NCBI GenBank assembly: GCA_963841965.1
Contig: CAWJES010000012.1
Location: 1-64,000 of the forward strand
DNA: 64,000 nucleotides
Origin: Palsa-459 sp963841965
GTDB taxonomy: Bacteria; Actinomycetota; Acidimicrobiia; Acidimicrobiales; RAAP-2
Direction: 5' to 3'
A program made the position numbers and the translations under genes. The notes under the pieces are model-generated. The model did not search any database and was not told the origin of the DNA. It saw nothing but the letters and a program-made list of their open reading frames with translations. Below, in pieces: positions 18,091 through 27,971 of the stretch (positions within the stretch are counted from its first letter, which is position 1; each line of letters begins with the position of its first letter).

Positions 18091-19266
18091 TCAGCGGACC
18101 CCGAGGAGCAGCTCAGTCACGAGCTGGTCAAGCCGCTCATGGCCCCACCCGATCGCCGCGAGCTTCTCCTCGGAGCTCGCCGCGGCCTCGGCGCGTACCG
18201 TCGCGATGCCTGCTGCGGTCAGGCCGTCCGGCGATGTCGGCTCCAGGATCGCCGCACGGCGCGCAACCTCGAGCGCCTCGGCGATCTCCGTGTCCTCGTG
18301 GAATCGGCGAGCCTTGTCCTTGAGGATCAGGTAGGTGCGCATGCAGCCCCGGGCGAAGTCCCAGACGCCATCGGCGTCCTCGGTCCGGTAGGGGTGGGCG
18401 TCGAAGTGGCGCATGCCGTCCCAGTTCGCGTCCTCGAGCAGCTTGACCGTGTAGAAGGCGTCGCGCACTCCCTCCGAGCCGAAACGGAAGTCCTGGTCGA
18501 ACTTCCCGATCCGCTGCGCGTTGAGGTCAATGTGGAAGAGCTTGCCCTGCCACAGGGCCTGGGCGATCGCGTGCGAGAACGACAGCCCGCTCATGGTCTC
18601 GTGCGCGAACTCGGGATTGACGCCCACCATCTCGGGCCACTCCAGGCGCTCGATGAAGGCGAGCGCATGGCCCACGGTCGGCAGGAGCATGTCGCCGCGC
18701 GGCTCGTTCGGCTTCGGCTCGAGCGCGAACCGCAGGTCGTAACCCGACTCACGCGCGTACGCGCAGCAGAGGTTCACCGCCTCGGCATAGCGATCGAGCG
18801 CCCCCTGGATGTCCTTGGCGGCGTCCGCCTCGATGCCCTCGCGACCGCCCCACATCACGTATGTGGTGGCGCCCACCTCGACGCCGAGGTCGATGGCATC
18901 GAAGGTCTTCGCGACGGCGAACCGACGGATCGCGGGGTCATTCGCGGTAAACGCCCCTTCCTTGAAGATCGGCCGGTGGAAGAGGTTGGTGGTGGCCATG
19001 GGCGCCTTCATGCCGGTCTCGTCAAGGGCTGCTCGGAACCGCTTCACGATGGCGTCGCGCTCCGCGGCCGTCGATCCGTAGGGCACGAGGTCATCGTCGT
19101 GGAAGTTGACGCCGTATGCGCCGAGCTCGGCGAGCCGGTGCACCGAGTCGACGGGATCGACGGAGGATCGCGTCTCGAGTCCGAACGGGTCGCGACCAGG
19201 ATTCCCGACGGTCCAGAGGCCGAACGTGAACCTGTCTGCCGGTGTGGGGACGAAGGACTCGGTCAT
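18091..19266 (-). CDS. xylA: Xylose isomerase
   Basis: Converts D-xylose to D-xylulose (and glucose to fructose). At 391 residues it is the short actinobacterial type. Visible family sequence includes RFTFGLWTVGNPGRDPFG at the start, YGVNFHDDDLVPYG with the catalytic His-Asp, YVMWGGREG, FALEPKPNEPRGD with metal-binding Glu, FHIDLNAQRIGKFDQD and HFDAHPYRTE with the metal-binding Asp. CGAGGAG precedes the ATG. xylB lies 119 bp downstream in reading order reversed (upstream on the minus strand), with its own start signals. Confidence 0.96.
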   Translation of the reverse strand: MTESFVPTPADRFTFGLWTVGNPGRDPFGLETRSSVDPVDSVHRLAELGAYGVNFHDDDLVPYGSTAAERDAIVKRFRAALDETGMKAPMATTNLFHRPIFKEGAFTANDPAIRRFAVAKTFDAIDLGVEVGATTYVMWGGREGIEADAAKDIQGALDRYAEAVNLCCAYARESGYDLRFALEPKPNEPRGDMLLPTVGHALAFIERLEWPEMVGVNPEFAHETMSGLSFSHAIAQALWQGKLFHIDLNAQRIGKFDQDFRFGSEGVRDAFYTVKLLEDANWDGMRHFDAHPYRTEDADGVWDFARGCMRTYLILKDKARRFHEDTEIAEALEVARRAAILEPTSPDGLTAAGIATVRAEAAASSEEKLAAIGWGHERLDQLVTELLLGVR

Positions 19267-19317
19267 GGCTGCTCCTCGGGCGTGGCGTCGATGCAGAACA
19301 CTCGGTCCGGCGGTTCG

Positions 19318-19346
19318 AGGCTACCGGAGGGATCCGTCGGTCACAA
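19318..19346 (-). promoter_or_regulatory. Candidate xylA promoter
   Basis: On the minus strand TTGTGA (19341-19346) and TAGCCT (19318-19323) are separated by 17 bases, a good sigma-70-type match for actinobacteria. This gives a 5' leader of about 45 nt before xylA, which has a normal ribosome binding site. Confidence 0.5.
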
Positions 19347-19385
19347 CGGAGAATCTACCGGCACGATGATCCGTGGACGACCTGG

Positions 19386-20843
19386 TCACCCGCGTGCGTG
19401 CGCGTAGCGGTGCCGGATCTCGTCGGCTTGGATGCCGCCCGTCGCGGGAAGGACCTCGTCACCGCGACCGAGCCCCCACGCCTCGCCCACCGCCCGGACG
19501 TCGGCTCCCGTCGCGAGTACCGCCGCCTGCACGGCGGCTCCGGCCGAGACGATCTCCGCGTCGAGGGGCACGGTGACAGCCCGTTGTGCGAGCGTCGCCA
19601 TCACCTCGCGGTACGCCCGGGATCTCGATCCGCCCCCGATGAGGAGCAGGCGACCCGAACCCGTCGCGACTCCCGCCTCGCTCAGCGCGTCAAGTCCTTC
19701 GAGGAGGCCGCACGCGACACCCTCGAAGGCTGCGCGCGCCAGCGACTCACGGCTGACGTCGGTCCTGATCCCGTGGAGCGAGCCCGTCGCGTCCGGTCTG
19801 TTCGGCGTGCGCTCGCCCGCGAAGTAGGGCACGAGCGTGAGGCCGTCGGATCCCGACGGAGCGCTCAGCGCCAGGGTGTCCAGCTTCCTGACGGGGACCG
19901 CGAGGAGGTGGGCCACCGCTCCGGTGACCTGGGTCGCGTTGAGGGTGCAGACGAGCGGAAGGAACCGTCCCGTCGCATCGGCGAATCCGGCGACCGCACC
20001 GGTCGGGTCCCGAGCCGGCTGCTCGTTCGTCGTGAACACCGTCCCCGATGTGCCGATGGAGATCGCGACATCGCCGGCCTGCAGCCCGAGCCCAAGTGCT
20101 CCGGCCATGTTGTCGCCGGTGCCGATCCCTACCGGGATGCCCGGGCACAGACCGAGTGCGGATGCAGCCTCGTCGGTGAGCGCCCCGGCCGCGTCCCACG
20201 GGCCGAGCACCTCTGGCAGGACGGCCGACCAGTCGACGGCGCCGTCGACGAGCGCGAGCAGGTCGTCGCGGTACCGATTCTCGCGCGGCGACCAGTAGCC
20301 CGTGCCCGACGCGTCACCGCGGTCCGTGACGTACCGCCCAGTGAGCCGGAAGTTCAGCCAGTCGTGCGGGAGCAGGACGTGGGCGATCCTGGCGAATGAC
20401 GCTGGCTCCGAGCGACGCAGCCACGCGAGCTTGGTGATCGTGAATGCCGCGACAGGGAGACTCCCGCACGCGTCAACCCACGCTGATGCCGAGATCCTGC
20501 CAGCGAGCTGGTCGGCATCGAATGACGATTCCGTGTCGTTCCACAGCTTCGCTGGCCTGATGACGGCGCCTTCTCGGTCCAGCACCACGAGGCCGTGCTG
20601 CTGGGAGGCAACAGAGATGGCCGCGACGTCGGCGCCCGCATCGGCCACGTCCGCCGATGCGATCGCCTGCGCGAGTGCATCGGCGAGCGCGCTCCACCAC
20701 GTGCTCGGATCCTGCTCGCTGCGAGGTGGCACCGTCGGATGGTGCCTCGACTTGCCCTCCCCCACGACCCTGCCCGTCGCGGAGTCCCGCAACGCCACCT
20801 TTGTGGACTGGGTCGATGAGTCGATCCCGGCGACGAGAGGCAT
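19386..20843 (-). CDS. xylB: Xylulokinase
   Basis: FGGY-family kinase of 485 residues that phosphorylates D-xylulose to xylulose-5-phosphate. The N-terminus has the sugar/ATP motif GIDSSTQSTKV, followed by SVASQQHGLVVLD, the substrate-binding FRLTGRYVTDRGDASGTGYW, GTGDNMAGALGLGL and the C-terminal LLIGGGSRSRAYREVMA. It stands upstream of xylA on the same strand. TAGCGT lies 7 nt before the ATG without a ribosome binding site. Confidence 0.94.
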   Translation of the reverse strand: MPLVAGIDSSTQSTKVALRDSATGRVVGEGKSRHHPTVPPRSEQDPSTWWSALADALAQAIASADVADAGADVAAISVASQQHGLVVLDREGAVIRPAKLWNDTESSFDADQLAGRISASAWVDACGSLPVAAFTITKLAWLRRSEPASFARIAHVLLPHDWLNFRLTGRYVTDRGDASGTGYWSPRENRYRDDLLALVDGAVDWSAVLPEVLGPWDAAGALTDEAASALGLCPGIPVGIGTGDNMAGALGLGLQAGDVAISIGTSGTVFTTNEQPARDPTGAVAGFADATGRFLPLVCTLNATQVTGAVAHLLAVPVRKLDTLALSAPSGSDGLTLVPYFAGERTPNRPDATGSLHGIRTDVSRESLARAAFEGVACGLLEGLDALSEAGVATGSGRLLLIGGGSRSRAYREVMATLAQRAVTVPLDAEIVSAGAAVQAAVLATGADVRAVGEAWGLGRGDEVLPATGGIQADEIRHRYAHARG

Positions 20844-20895
20844 TGTGGCAACGCTACTGCGCGGGTCAGCGAACGGCTCTCAGGACGAGCCACAC

Positions 20896-21678
20896 TCACG
20901 CTCGACCGGGCACCAGAAAGCTGACGATCGCGGCCTCGAGCGCCCTGGCCACCTGCGTCTGGAACGCATCGGTCACGAGAAGTCCGGCGTCGACCGCGTT
21001 CCGCATGTTGCCGCACTCGATGAGCACCTTCGGAACCGTCGTGAGGTTGAGGCCGGCAAGGTCGTTGCGGGGCTGGATCCCGTCGGTTCCGTAGTAGTCG
21101 CTCTGCGGCATCACCGTCCGCTCCCGGAACGCCGTTCGGACGGCAAGTCCGAACAAATACGACGAGTCGATCACCTTCGCGTTCTCAAAGTCGCGCACCG
21201 GCACCAGCACGGTGAATCCTCTTCCAGACGGAGGTCCGCCGTCGGCGTGGATGTCAATGGCGACGTCGACCTTCCCCCGGTCGATGATCTGCGCGCGAGT
21301 CGTGACGCAGGGCCCGACACCGCTGTTCGAGTCACGGGTCATCACGACGCGGGCACCGAGCGCCTCCAATCGCGACCGGAGCTGCACCGAGACATTCCAG
21401 TTGAAGAGAGCCTCGGTGTATCCGGCATCCGTCGCCGTGCCGGTCGTGTCGCACGTCTCGACGTTGTGGCCGTTCCAGATGGACTCGTTGATGAACCCGG
21501 GATCCGCCCAGTTCTGCCCGTTGTGGCCGGGATCGATGCCGACAGCCCTGCCCTCGAGCAGCCTGCGGCCCCTGGCTGAAGAAGCACCGGTCGCAGCAGC
21601 CGAAGCCGTCGCGCCGGCGACACCGAGCGCGAGGGTGGCCGACCCCGCGAGCAGCTCGCGTCGCGTCAGGTGCCTCAC
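20896..21678 (-). CDS. N-acetylmuramoyl-L-alanine amidase (Amidase_3), exported
   Basis: Zn-dependent cell-wall amidase of about 260 residues. From the GTG at 21678 the protein starts with a twin-arginine signal (HLTRRELLAGSATLALGVAG), pointing to Tat export. Zn ligands fit GIDPGHNG (first His) and DIHADG (second His), and the catalytic Glu is in LIECGNMRN. A reading from 21801 would put about 41 residues before the signal peptide, which is unlikely. It cleaves the bond between MurNAc and L-Ala in peptidoglycan; no lysozyme or spore gene is nearby. Confidence 0.85.
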   Translation of the reverse strand: MRHLTRRELLAGSATLALGVAGATASAAATGASSARGRRLLEGRAVGIDPGHNGQNWADPGFINESIWNGHNVETCDTTGTATDAGYTEALFNWNVSVQLRSRLEALGARVVMTRDSNSGVGPCVTTRAQIIDRGKVDVAIDIHADGGPPSGRGFTVLVPVRDFENAKVIDSSYLFGLAVRTAFRERTVMPQSDYYGTDGIQPRNDLAGLNLTTVPKVLIECGNMRNAVDAGLLVTDAFQTQVARALEAAIVSFLVPGRA

Positions 21679-21755
21679 GATGTGGATTGAATCAGACTGG
21701 CGGGTGGTGCGGGGCACCGGGCATCCCGCACCGCGGTGACGGACGGACGGCCGCG

Positions 21756-22778
21756 CTAGTGCCGTCGAAGCTGCGCTGTGCTGAGTGCCCTCGGAGCCCA
21801 CCCGCCGTCGATCGCATTCAGGTTCGTGCCCGGCGGCACGAGCTCGTCGATGCGGTCCAGCACGGCCGGGTCGAGGCGGATGTCCGGAGCCCCCAGCTGC
21901 GACTCAAGCTGCTCCATCGTGCGGGGACCGATGATCGCGGAACTGATCTCGGGGTGCTCGAGCACGAAGGCGATCGCCATCTCGATGAGCGTGTGCCCCG
22001 CATCCGCAGCGACCGTCGCGAGCTCCGTCACGATCTCGAGCTTGCGTTGGTTGCCGGGCAAGCTGAGGTCGTACCGACCGGGAATCCGCGCGGCCCTCCT
22101 GCTCGTGTTCTCCTTGCCGACGCCGAACCTGCCGGAGAGCCAGCCTCCCGCCAGGGGACTCCAAGGGATCACCCCCATGCCGTACCTGGCGGCCGTCGGC
22201 AGCACATCGCGCTCGATGCCGCGGACCAGGATCGAATAGGGGGGCTGCTCGGTCATGAAGCGCTCGCGGCACCGGCGCTCAGCGACCCACTGCGCCTCGA
22301 CGATCTGCTCCGCGGGGAACGTCGAGCTCCCGATCGCGCGAACCTTGCCCTGGCGGACGAGGTCGGTCAGGGCGCCGAGCGTCTCGTCGATGTCGACGGT
22401 CTCGTCGGGCCGGTGGATCTGGTACAGGTCGATGTAGTCGGTGCCGAGCCTCCGCAGGCTGTTCTCGCACTCGGCGATGATCCAGCGGCGCGAGTTCCCC
22501 TGTGCGTTCGGGTCGTCACCCATCTGGCTGTGGACCTTGGTCGCGAGGACAACCCGGGATCGATCCACCTGCGCCAGGGCCTTGCCCACGATGATCTCGG
22601 ACTCCCCCTGGGAGTAGACGTCCGCCGTGTCGACGAAGTTGATGCCGGCGTCGAGCGCCCGGTGGATGATGCGAATCGACTCGTCATGGTCGGGATTGCC
22701 CCATTCCCCGAACATCATCGCCCCGAGACAGAGCGGGCTGACCTTGATGCCTGTGCGTCCGAGTCCGTGCATGTCCAT
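21756..22778 (-). CDS. Aldo/keto reductase
   Basis: NADPH-dependent oxidoreductase of 340 residues with the TIM-barrel signature order: GINFVDTADVYSQGESE (catalytic Asp and Tyr), VVLATKVHSQ (catalytic Lys), DLYQIHRPDE (His) and the C-terminal coenzyme site SSAIIGPRTMEQLES. The ATG is 6 nt after TAGAGT, which supports this start. The divergent neighbour is a zinc-free medium-chain reductase. Substrate not predictable. Confidence 0.9.
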   Translation of the reverse strand: MDMHGLGRTGIKVSPLCLGAMMFGEWGNPDHDESIRIIHRALDAGINFVDTADVYSQGESEIIVGKALAQVDRSRVVLATKVHSQMGDDPNAQGNSRRWIIAECENSLRRLGTDYIDLYQIHRPDETVDIDETLGALTDLVRQGKVRAIGSSTFPAEQIVEAQWVAERRCRERFMTEQPPYSILVRGIERDVLPTAARYGMGVIPWSPLAGGWLSGRFGVGKENTSRRAARIPGRYDLSLPGNQRKLEIVTELATVAADAGHTLIEMAIAFVLEHPEISSAIIGPRTMEQLESQLGAPDIRLDPAVLDRIDELVPPGTNLNAIDGGWAPRALSTAQLRRH

Positions 22779-22894
22779 GGGCGGACTCTACGCGCCTGGA
22801 CGAAACGAGACCCCCGTATGCCGGGCTCCATCCGGGGTGCTCCCCCGCTGCGCAAGCGGCCTAGTCTGCGGCAATGCACGCCGAAGGAGGCCCC

Positions 22895-23902
22895 ATGGAT
22901 GCCGTCAATCGCCGAGTCGTCCTGGCCGAGCGACCCGAGGGGCTCGTCGGGCCGACGACGACTCGCCTCGAGGAGACCCCTGTCCCGGAAATCGCCGAGG
23001 GCGAGGCCCTTGTCAAGGTGGCGTACCTCTCCATCGACCCGACGATCCGCGGATGGATGAACGATGCTCCGGGCTACCTGCCTCCGATCGGCATCGGCGA
23101 GGTGGTCCGCAGCGGCGGCATCGGCGAGGTCGTCGCCTCGAGGTCGTCCCGCTATGCAGTCGGGGACCAGGTCTTCGGATCGACCGGATGGCAGGAGTAC
23201 GCCGTCGCGGGCGGTGGCCTGCAGTCGATGGAGGTCCTCGAGAAGGATGTCGAACCAACACTGGCCCTGGGGGTGCTCGGCGTCACGGGCATCACGGCGT
23301 ACTTCGGCTTGCTCGAGGTGGGCGCGTTGCGCGAGGGCGACACCGTCGTCGTCTCGGGTGCGGCCGGCGCGACGGGCTCCACCGCCGGTCAGATCGCCAA
23401 GATCAACGGTGCAGGAACGGTCATTGGCATCGCGGGCTCCGATGACAAGTGCGCGTTCATCGTCGAGGAGCTGGGCTTCGACGCGGCCATCAACTACAAG
23501 ACCGAGAAGATAGGCACCAGGCTGCGCGAGCTCGCGCCCAAGGGCATCGACCTCTATTTCGACAACGTCGGCGGCACGATCCTCGACCAGTGCCTCGCGA
23601 GGCTCGCGCTGCGGGGCCGGATCGTCTGCTGCGGGGCCATCTCCTCGTACAACGACGTCGGCTCCTCGGAGGGGATCGCGAACTACCGGAACCTGATCAT
23701 TCGCCGCGGACGAATGGAGGGGTTCATCATCCTCGACTACGCGGCGCGGTACGCCGAGGCGCGTGCGGCGCTGCAGGGCTGGGTCCGAGACGGTCGCCTC
23801 CACCATGCCGAGCACATCGTCGACGGACTGGCATCCGCCCCCGACGCGCTGAACCTCCTGTTCAACGGCGGCAACACCGGCAAGGTCATCGTCAGGCTCT
23901 GA
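22895..23902 (+). CDS. Zinc-independent medium-chain NADP-dependent oxidoreductase
   Basis: MDR-superfamily enzyme of 335 residues, like prostaglandin/leukotriene or curcumin reductases (CurA type). YLSIDPTIRGWMND is the family start motif, GAAGATGSTAGQIAKI the NADP-binding glycine loop, and LYFDNVGGTILD and RGRIVCCGAISSYN follow as expected. There are no structural or catalytic zinc cysteines. The second ATG is chosen because AAGGAGG lies 4 nt before it. Probable role: reduction of an alpha,beta-unsaturated ketone or aldehyde. Confidence 0.9.
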   Translation: MDAVNRRVVLAERPEGLVGPTTTRLEETPVPEIAEGEALVKVAYLSIDPTIRGWMNDAPGYLPPIGIGEVVRSGGIGEVVASRSSRYAVGDQVFGSTGWQEYAVAGGGLQSMEVLEKDVEPTLALGVLGVTGITAYFGLLEVGALREGDTVVVSGAAGATGSTAGQIAKINGAGTVIGIAGSDDKCAFIVEELGFDAAINYKTEKIGTRLRELAPKGIDLYFDNVGGTILDQCLARLALRGRIVCCGAISSYNDVGSSEGIANYRNLIIRRGRMEGFIILDYAARYAEARAALQGWVRDGRLHHAEHIVDGLASAPDALNLLFNGGNTGKVIVRL

Positions 23903-23972
23903 CGCCCGTTCGCACTCGAGTCGCGCACCGGTGCTCCCGCAGCGGGTACCTCGGTTCGAGGCGCTCGCCTGA

Positions 23973-25625
23973 CTAGGACTCCTCGGGCACCATCTCGATC
24001 GCGCCGCACGGACACTCCTGGACGCAGATGCCGCAGCCCTTGCAGTAGTCGTAGTCGAACTCGTAGCGCAGCCCCGTGCCGAGCTTGCGAACGGCGTTGT
24101 CAGGACAGACGCCGAAGCAGTTGTCGCACTCGAAGCAGTTGCCGCAGGACATGCACCGCCTCGCTTCGAAGAGCGCGGCGTCCACCTCGAGGCCACCGAC
24201 CACCTCGGCGAACGTCGACTGGCGGCGAGCCAGGTCGAGCCGCGGCTGCACCGTGTGCGGGGCGTCGGCGTAATACCACGTGTTCAGGCGGTCGACGCCC
24301 GCGAGCTCGTGGCGGTCGGTCCTTGCCGCGGAAGCGCCACCGAGCCAGGCGTGGATCGCTCGTGCGGCGCGCTTCCCCTGCCCGAGCGCGACGGTCGCCG
24401 TGGGCTCGTCGTCCGAGCGGCCGCCGGCTCCGACGTTCACCAGGTCGCCACCGGCGAAGACGCCCGGGAAGCCGGTCATCATGTCCGTCCCGACCTGCAC
24501 GGCCCCGTTCTCGATCACGACGCTGGCAACCCCTCGGAGCAGCGAGAGGTCAGGCTGCTGGCCGAGTGCGAGCACGACAGTGTCGGCGCCAAGCTCCTCG
24601 AACTCGCCTGTCGGACGCGGGAACCCGGTCTCGTCCAGTTCCATGCGCTCGATCATGAGTCGCCCCTCGTCGATCCGAGAGATCGTCGACAGCCACTGCA
24701 TCTGCACGCCCTCCTCCAGGGCGTCCTCGAGCTCGCTCTCGTGCGCCGGCATGCGGTCGCGAGTTCGCCGGTAGACGACCACGGCATCTGTCGCGCCCAG
24801 CCTCTTCGCCGTGCGGGCGGCATCGAAGGCGGTGTTGCCGCCCCCGTAGACGACGACGTGGCGGCCGAGGAACGGCGGTTCCTCCCCCTCCATGCCGTGG
24901 AGCATGCGCACTGCGTCGAGCACCCTGGCAGAGTCACCTGCGGGGATCGTGGCGTCGCGCCCGACGTCGGCACCCACGGCCAGGAACACGGCATCGAACT
25001 CGCGGGCGTCGAGGATGGCCGCCACGTCCTCCACCGGGCTTGACGTCTCGAGCGTGATGCCGAGGGCGACGATCCTGTCGATCTCGGCCTGGAGGACCGC
25101 CCTGGGCAGTCGATAGGCGGGTATCCCGTAGCGCATCATGCCGCCCGCATGCTCTGCGGCTTCGCGGATCGTCACGGTGTGGCCGAGCCGGCGCAGATGG
25201 TAGGCGCACGACAGCCCTGCCGGTCCGGAGCCAACCACCAGCACGTGCTTCGAGGTTGCCGGCGCAGGGGTGTCAAATTCCCATCCCTGCTCGATCGCCA
25301 GGTCCCCGAGGAAACGTTCGAGGCCGTGGATGCCGACGGCCTCGTCGACATGCGCTCGGTTGCAGGCCGTCTCGCACGGGTGGTAGCAGATGCGTCCGAG
25401 AACCGCGGGCATCGGATTGTCCTCGACCAGCTGGCGCCATGCCGACTCGTAGCTCCCGTCCTCGGCGCGGTAGAGCCACTCCTGGATGTTCTGGCCCGCC
25501 GGGCATGCGTCATTGCACGGAGGGAGCCTGTCGATGTACACCGGGCGCTCAACGCGCCACGAGCCGGTCTTGTTCGCCCGGCTTGTTCCGACATCGAGGG
25601 TGATCGCGAAGGGTCGTTCCATCAC
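23973..25625 (-). CDS. GltD-like NAD(P)/FAD oxidoreductase fused to a 2[4Fe-4S] ferredoxin domain
   Basis: A 550-residue protein. The N-terminal part carries Fe-S ligands of the glutamate synthase small-subunit type (CNDACPAGQNIQEW, CYHPCETACNR), then two dinucleotide-binding motifs, GSGPAGLSCAYHLRRLG for FAD and GGGNTAFDAARTAKRLG for NAD(P)H, and GVFAGGD near 425. The C-terminal 70 residues are a PorD-type ferredoxin with CMSCGNCFECDNCFGVCP and CKGCGICVQECPCGAI. It is the last gene of the por operon and overlaps porB by four bases (ATGA). It likely takes electrons from the oxidoreductase and passes them to NAD(P), or the reverse. Confidence 0.88.
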   Translation of the reverse strand: MMERPFAITLDVGTSRANKTGSWRVERPVYIDRLPPCNDACPAGQNIQEWLYRAEDGSYESAWRQLVEDNPMPAVLGRICYHPCETACNRAHVDEAVGIHGLERFLGDLAIEQGWEFDTPAPATSKHVLVVGSGPAGLSCAYHLRRLGHTVTIREAAEHAGGMMRYGIPAYRLPRAVLQAEIDRIVALGITLETSSPVEDVAAILDAREFDAVFLAVGADVGRDATIPAGDSARVLDAVRMLHGMEGEEPPFLGRHVVVYGGGNTAFDAARTAKRLGATDAVVVYRRTRDRMPAHESELEDALEEGVQMQWLSTISRIDEGRLMIERMELDETGFPRPTGEFEELGADTVVLALGQQPDLSLLRGVASVVIENGAVQVGTDMMTGFPGVFAGGDLVNVGAGGRSDDEPTATVALGQGKRAARAIHAWLGGASAARTDRHELAGVDRLNTWYYADAPHTVQPRLDLARRQSTFAEVVGGLEVDAALFEARRCMSCGNCFECDNCFGVCPDNAVRKLGTGLRYEFDYDYCKGCGICVQECPCGAIEMVPEES

Positions 25626-26707
25626 CGCACCTCCGCAGGGACATCTTCGAGCAGGCCGAACCGGGCGATGTTTCGGTCAGCGATCGCCTGGAGCTGCGCC
25701 ACGACCTCGGGAAGGGCCGGCGGACCATCTGGGTTCTCGCGGTCGAACAGGTGGCGGTAGCGACCCTGCGGCCGCAGATAGTCCTCGACCGGCACTTGCC
25801 GGCGGATCTTCGAGGCCGCCGTCACGACGCCGTGCTCCGCCTCGAACACTGGGAACAGCCCCGACTCCTTCGCCAGCCTCGCGAGCCGGATGGTGTCGCT
25901 CGACGCGGCGCCCCATCCGAGCGGGCACGGCACGAACAGGTGCAGGTAGCGGGCGCCGCGGAAGGTCATCGCGCGTTCCACCTTGGCCTCAAGGTCGTGG
26001 AGGTCGGCCACCGTCGCGGTCGCGACATACGGGATCTCATGGGCCATGGCGAGCAGCGGGAGGTTCTTGCCCTGCCCGAACGGAGCCCCCGGACGCTGCC
26101 CGACAGCCTCCGTCGTGGCTGTGCGAGCCGCGGGAGGCGTCGCACCGGACCGCTGGACGCCCGTGTTCATGTAGGCCTCGTTGTCGTAGCAGATGAACAG
26201 CACGTCGTCGTTGCGCTCGAACATCCCCGAGAGGCTCCCGAATCCGATGTCAACCGTCCCCCCGTCCCCCGCCTGGCTCACGACGCGCACGTCCGAGCGT
26301 CCCTTGACGCGCAACGCAGCCGCGACGCCCGTGGCGACCGACGGGGCGTTGCCGAACAGGGAGTGCAGCCATGGCACCCTCCAGGAGGTCTCGGGGTAGG
26401 GGGTGGAGAAGACCTCGAGGCAGCCCGTGGCGTTGACGGCGATGAGCTTCCCGTCAGTAGCGCGCATCGCGGCATCGAGCGCGTAGCGTGCGCCGAGCGC
26501 CTCGCCGCACCCCTGACAGGCACGGTGGCCCGAGTCCAGTGAGTTTGTGCGCTCGAGATCCGATTGGACGGTGCGCCTCGATGGATCAACGAGGCGGTTT
26601 CCAACGGCGAAGCTGCCGACTTGGTAGAACTTGACCGGCGCCGAGGTGGCCTCGGCCAACTTGCTCTCGAGCTCGGCTGTGTCCGACCGGTCCGTCGTAT
26701 CCGTCAT
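25622..26707 (-). CDS. porB: 2-oxoacid:ferredoxin oxidoreductase, beta subunit (pyruvate type)
   Basis: Thiamine-diphosphate subunit of 361 residues. Fe-S ligands begin in HRACQGCGEALGARYAL, the ThDP/Mg motif is GDGGTVDIGFGSLSGMFERN and DNEAYMNTGVQRSGATP is characteristic of PorB. VNATGCLEVFSTPYPETSW is also typical. The C-terminus ends near the start of the GltD-ferredoxin gene (ATGA overlap). The ATG at MTDTTDRSD is taken because upstream sequence is not family-like. Confidence 0.9.
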   Translation of the reverse strand: MTDTTDRSDTAELESKLAEATSAPVKFYQVGSFAVGNRLVDPSRRTVQSDLERTNSLDSGHRACQGCGEALGARYALDAAMRATDGKLIAVNATGCLEVFSTPYPETSWRVPWLHSLFGNAPSVATGVAAALRVKGRSDVRVVSQAGDGGTVDIGFGSLSGMFERNDDVLFICYDNEAYMNTGVQRSGATPPAARTATTEAVGQRPGAPFGQGKNLPLLAMAHEIPYVATATVADLHDLEAKVERAMTFRGARYLHLFVPCPLGWGAASSDTIRLARLAKESGLFPVFEAEHGVVTAASKIRRQVPVEDYLRPQGRYRHLFDRENPDGPPALPEVVAQLQAIADRNIARFGLLEDVPAEVR

Positions 26708-26717
26708 CGTGCCGTCC

Positions 26718-27971
26718 TCATATCGGTCCTGATGAGACGGCCCCGACATCGCGGAGCACGTTCTCAGCGGTCGGTCCGCTCCGGCGCACCGTCGAGCGCC
26801 TGGCGAGCTCCTGCTCGATGAGGGCGTGGTCGAGGTCGAGGAACACCAGCTGGTCCATGTCGCCGCGAGAGGCCGCCTCGAACTGCACCCGCAGTGATGC
26901 ACCGGTAATGGGCCGGCCCCCGAGACCCGCGACGATCGTCGACACCCCGACGGTCAGCCCGGTGAGCGACATTGCGACATCCGTGGAGAGCACGCCACCG
27001 AAGCCCACGCTGAAAGCCTTCTCGACCACGATGACTCGATCCGCCGACTGGAGCGCCTCACGCACGGCGTCGCCGGGGAACGGCCGGAACGACGTGATGC
27101 CGACTACGCCGATCCTGATCCCCTCGTCCCGGAGCTCGTCGATCACGTCCTTGATCGTGCCGAGCACCGAACCGAGTGCCACGACGATCGTCTCAGCGTC
27201 CTCGCAGCGATACCGGTGCAGCAGGCCGCCCGACTCTCGACCGAACTGCCGGGAGAAATCCTGAGCGATCGCTGGGATCGACTCAAGTGCCTGTATCTGG
27301 CGCAGGTGAGCGAGGTAGCGGACCTCCTCGAAGGCCTCAGGCCCGACCATCGCGCCAATCGACACCGGATCCTCGGGATCGAGGACCTGGCGTGGCTCGT
27401 AAGGGGGGAGGAATGCGTCGACCTGCGCCTGGGTCGGGAGGTCGACCTGCTCGATCGCGTGCGTCAGGATGAACCCGTCCATGCAGACCATTACCGGCAG
27501 CGAGAGCTCCTCGGCGAGGCGGAACGCCTGGATGTGCAGGTCAGCGGCCTCCTGGTTGGTCTCCGCGAACAGCTGGATCCAACCCGAGTCACGGACGGCC
27601 ATCGCGTCGCTGTGGTCGTTCCAGATGTTGATCGGCGCGCCAATCGCGCGGTTCGCGAGTGTCATCACAACGGGCAGTCCAAGCCCCGCGGCGTTGTAGA
27701 CCGCCTCGATCATGAACAGCAGCCCCTGGCTCGCGGTCGCCGTGTACGCGCGCGCGCCCGTCGCCGACGCTCCGATCGACACCGACATCGCGGCGAACTC
27801 GGACTCGACGTTGATGAACTCGCACTGCGACAGGTCACCGGTCCTGACGAGGACCCCGATCGCCTCGATGATGTGGGTCTGTGGCGAGATCGGATAGGCG
27901 CAGACGACCTCGGGGCGGCAGAGTGCGACCGTTTCAGCAACAGCGCGGGAGCCTTCAATCTGCCTGAGCAC
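26718..27971 (-). CDS. porA: 2-oxoacid:ferredoxin oxidoreductase, alpha subunit (pyruvate type)
   Basis: Subunit of 417 residues with the alpha-subunit order: AYPISPQTHIIEAIG, VESEFAAMSVSIGAS, TATASQGLLFMIE, NIWNDHSDAMAVRDSGWIQL and GITSFRPFP near 295. The ANRAIGAPINIWNDHSD stretch is nearly the pattern of the Thermotoga PorA sequence I remember, which points to pyruvate rather than 2-oxoglutarate. The gene overlaps porG by 17 bp and ends 10 bp before porB. Confidence 0.9.
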   Translation of the reverse strand: MLRQIEGSRAVAETVALCRPEVVCAYPISPQTHIIEAIGVLVRTGDLSQCEFINVESEFAAMSVSIGASATGARAYTATASQGLLFMIEAVYNAAGLGLPVVMTLANRAIGAPINIWNDHSDAMAVRDSGWIQLFAETNQEAADLHIQAFRLAEELSLPVMVCMDGFILTHAIEQVDLPTQAQVDAFLPPYEPRQVLDPEDPVSIGAMVGPEAFEEVRYLAHLRQIQALESIPAIAQDFSRQFGRESGGLLHRYRCEDAETIVVALGSVLGTIKDVIDELRDEGIRIGVVGITSFRPFPGDAVREALQSADRVIVVEKAFSVGFGGVLSTDVAMSLTGLTVGVSTIVAGLGGRPITGASLRVQFEAASRGDMDQLVFLDLDHALIEQELARRSTVRRSGPTAENVLRDVGAVSSGPI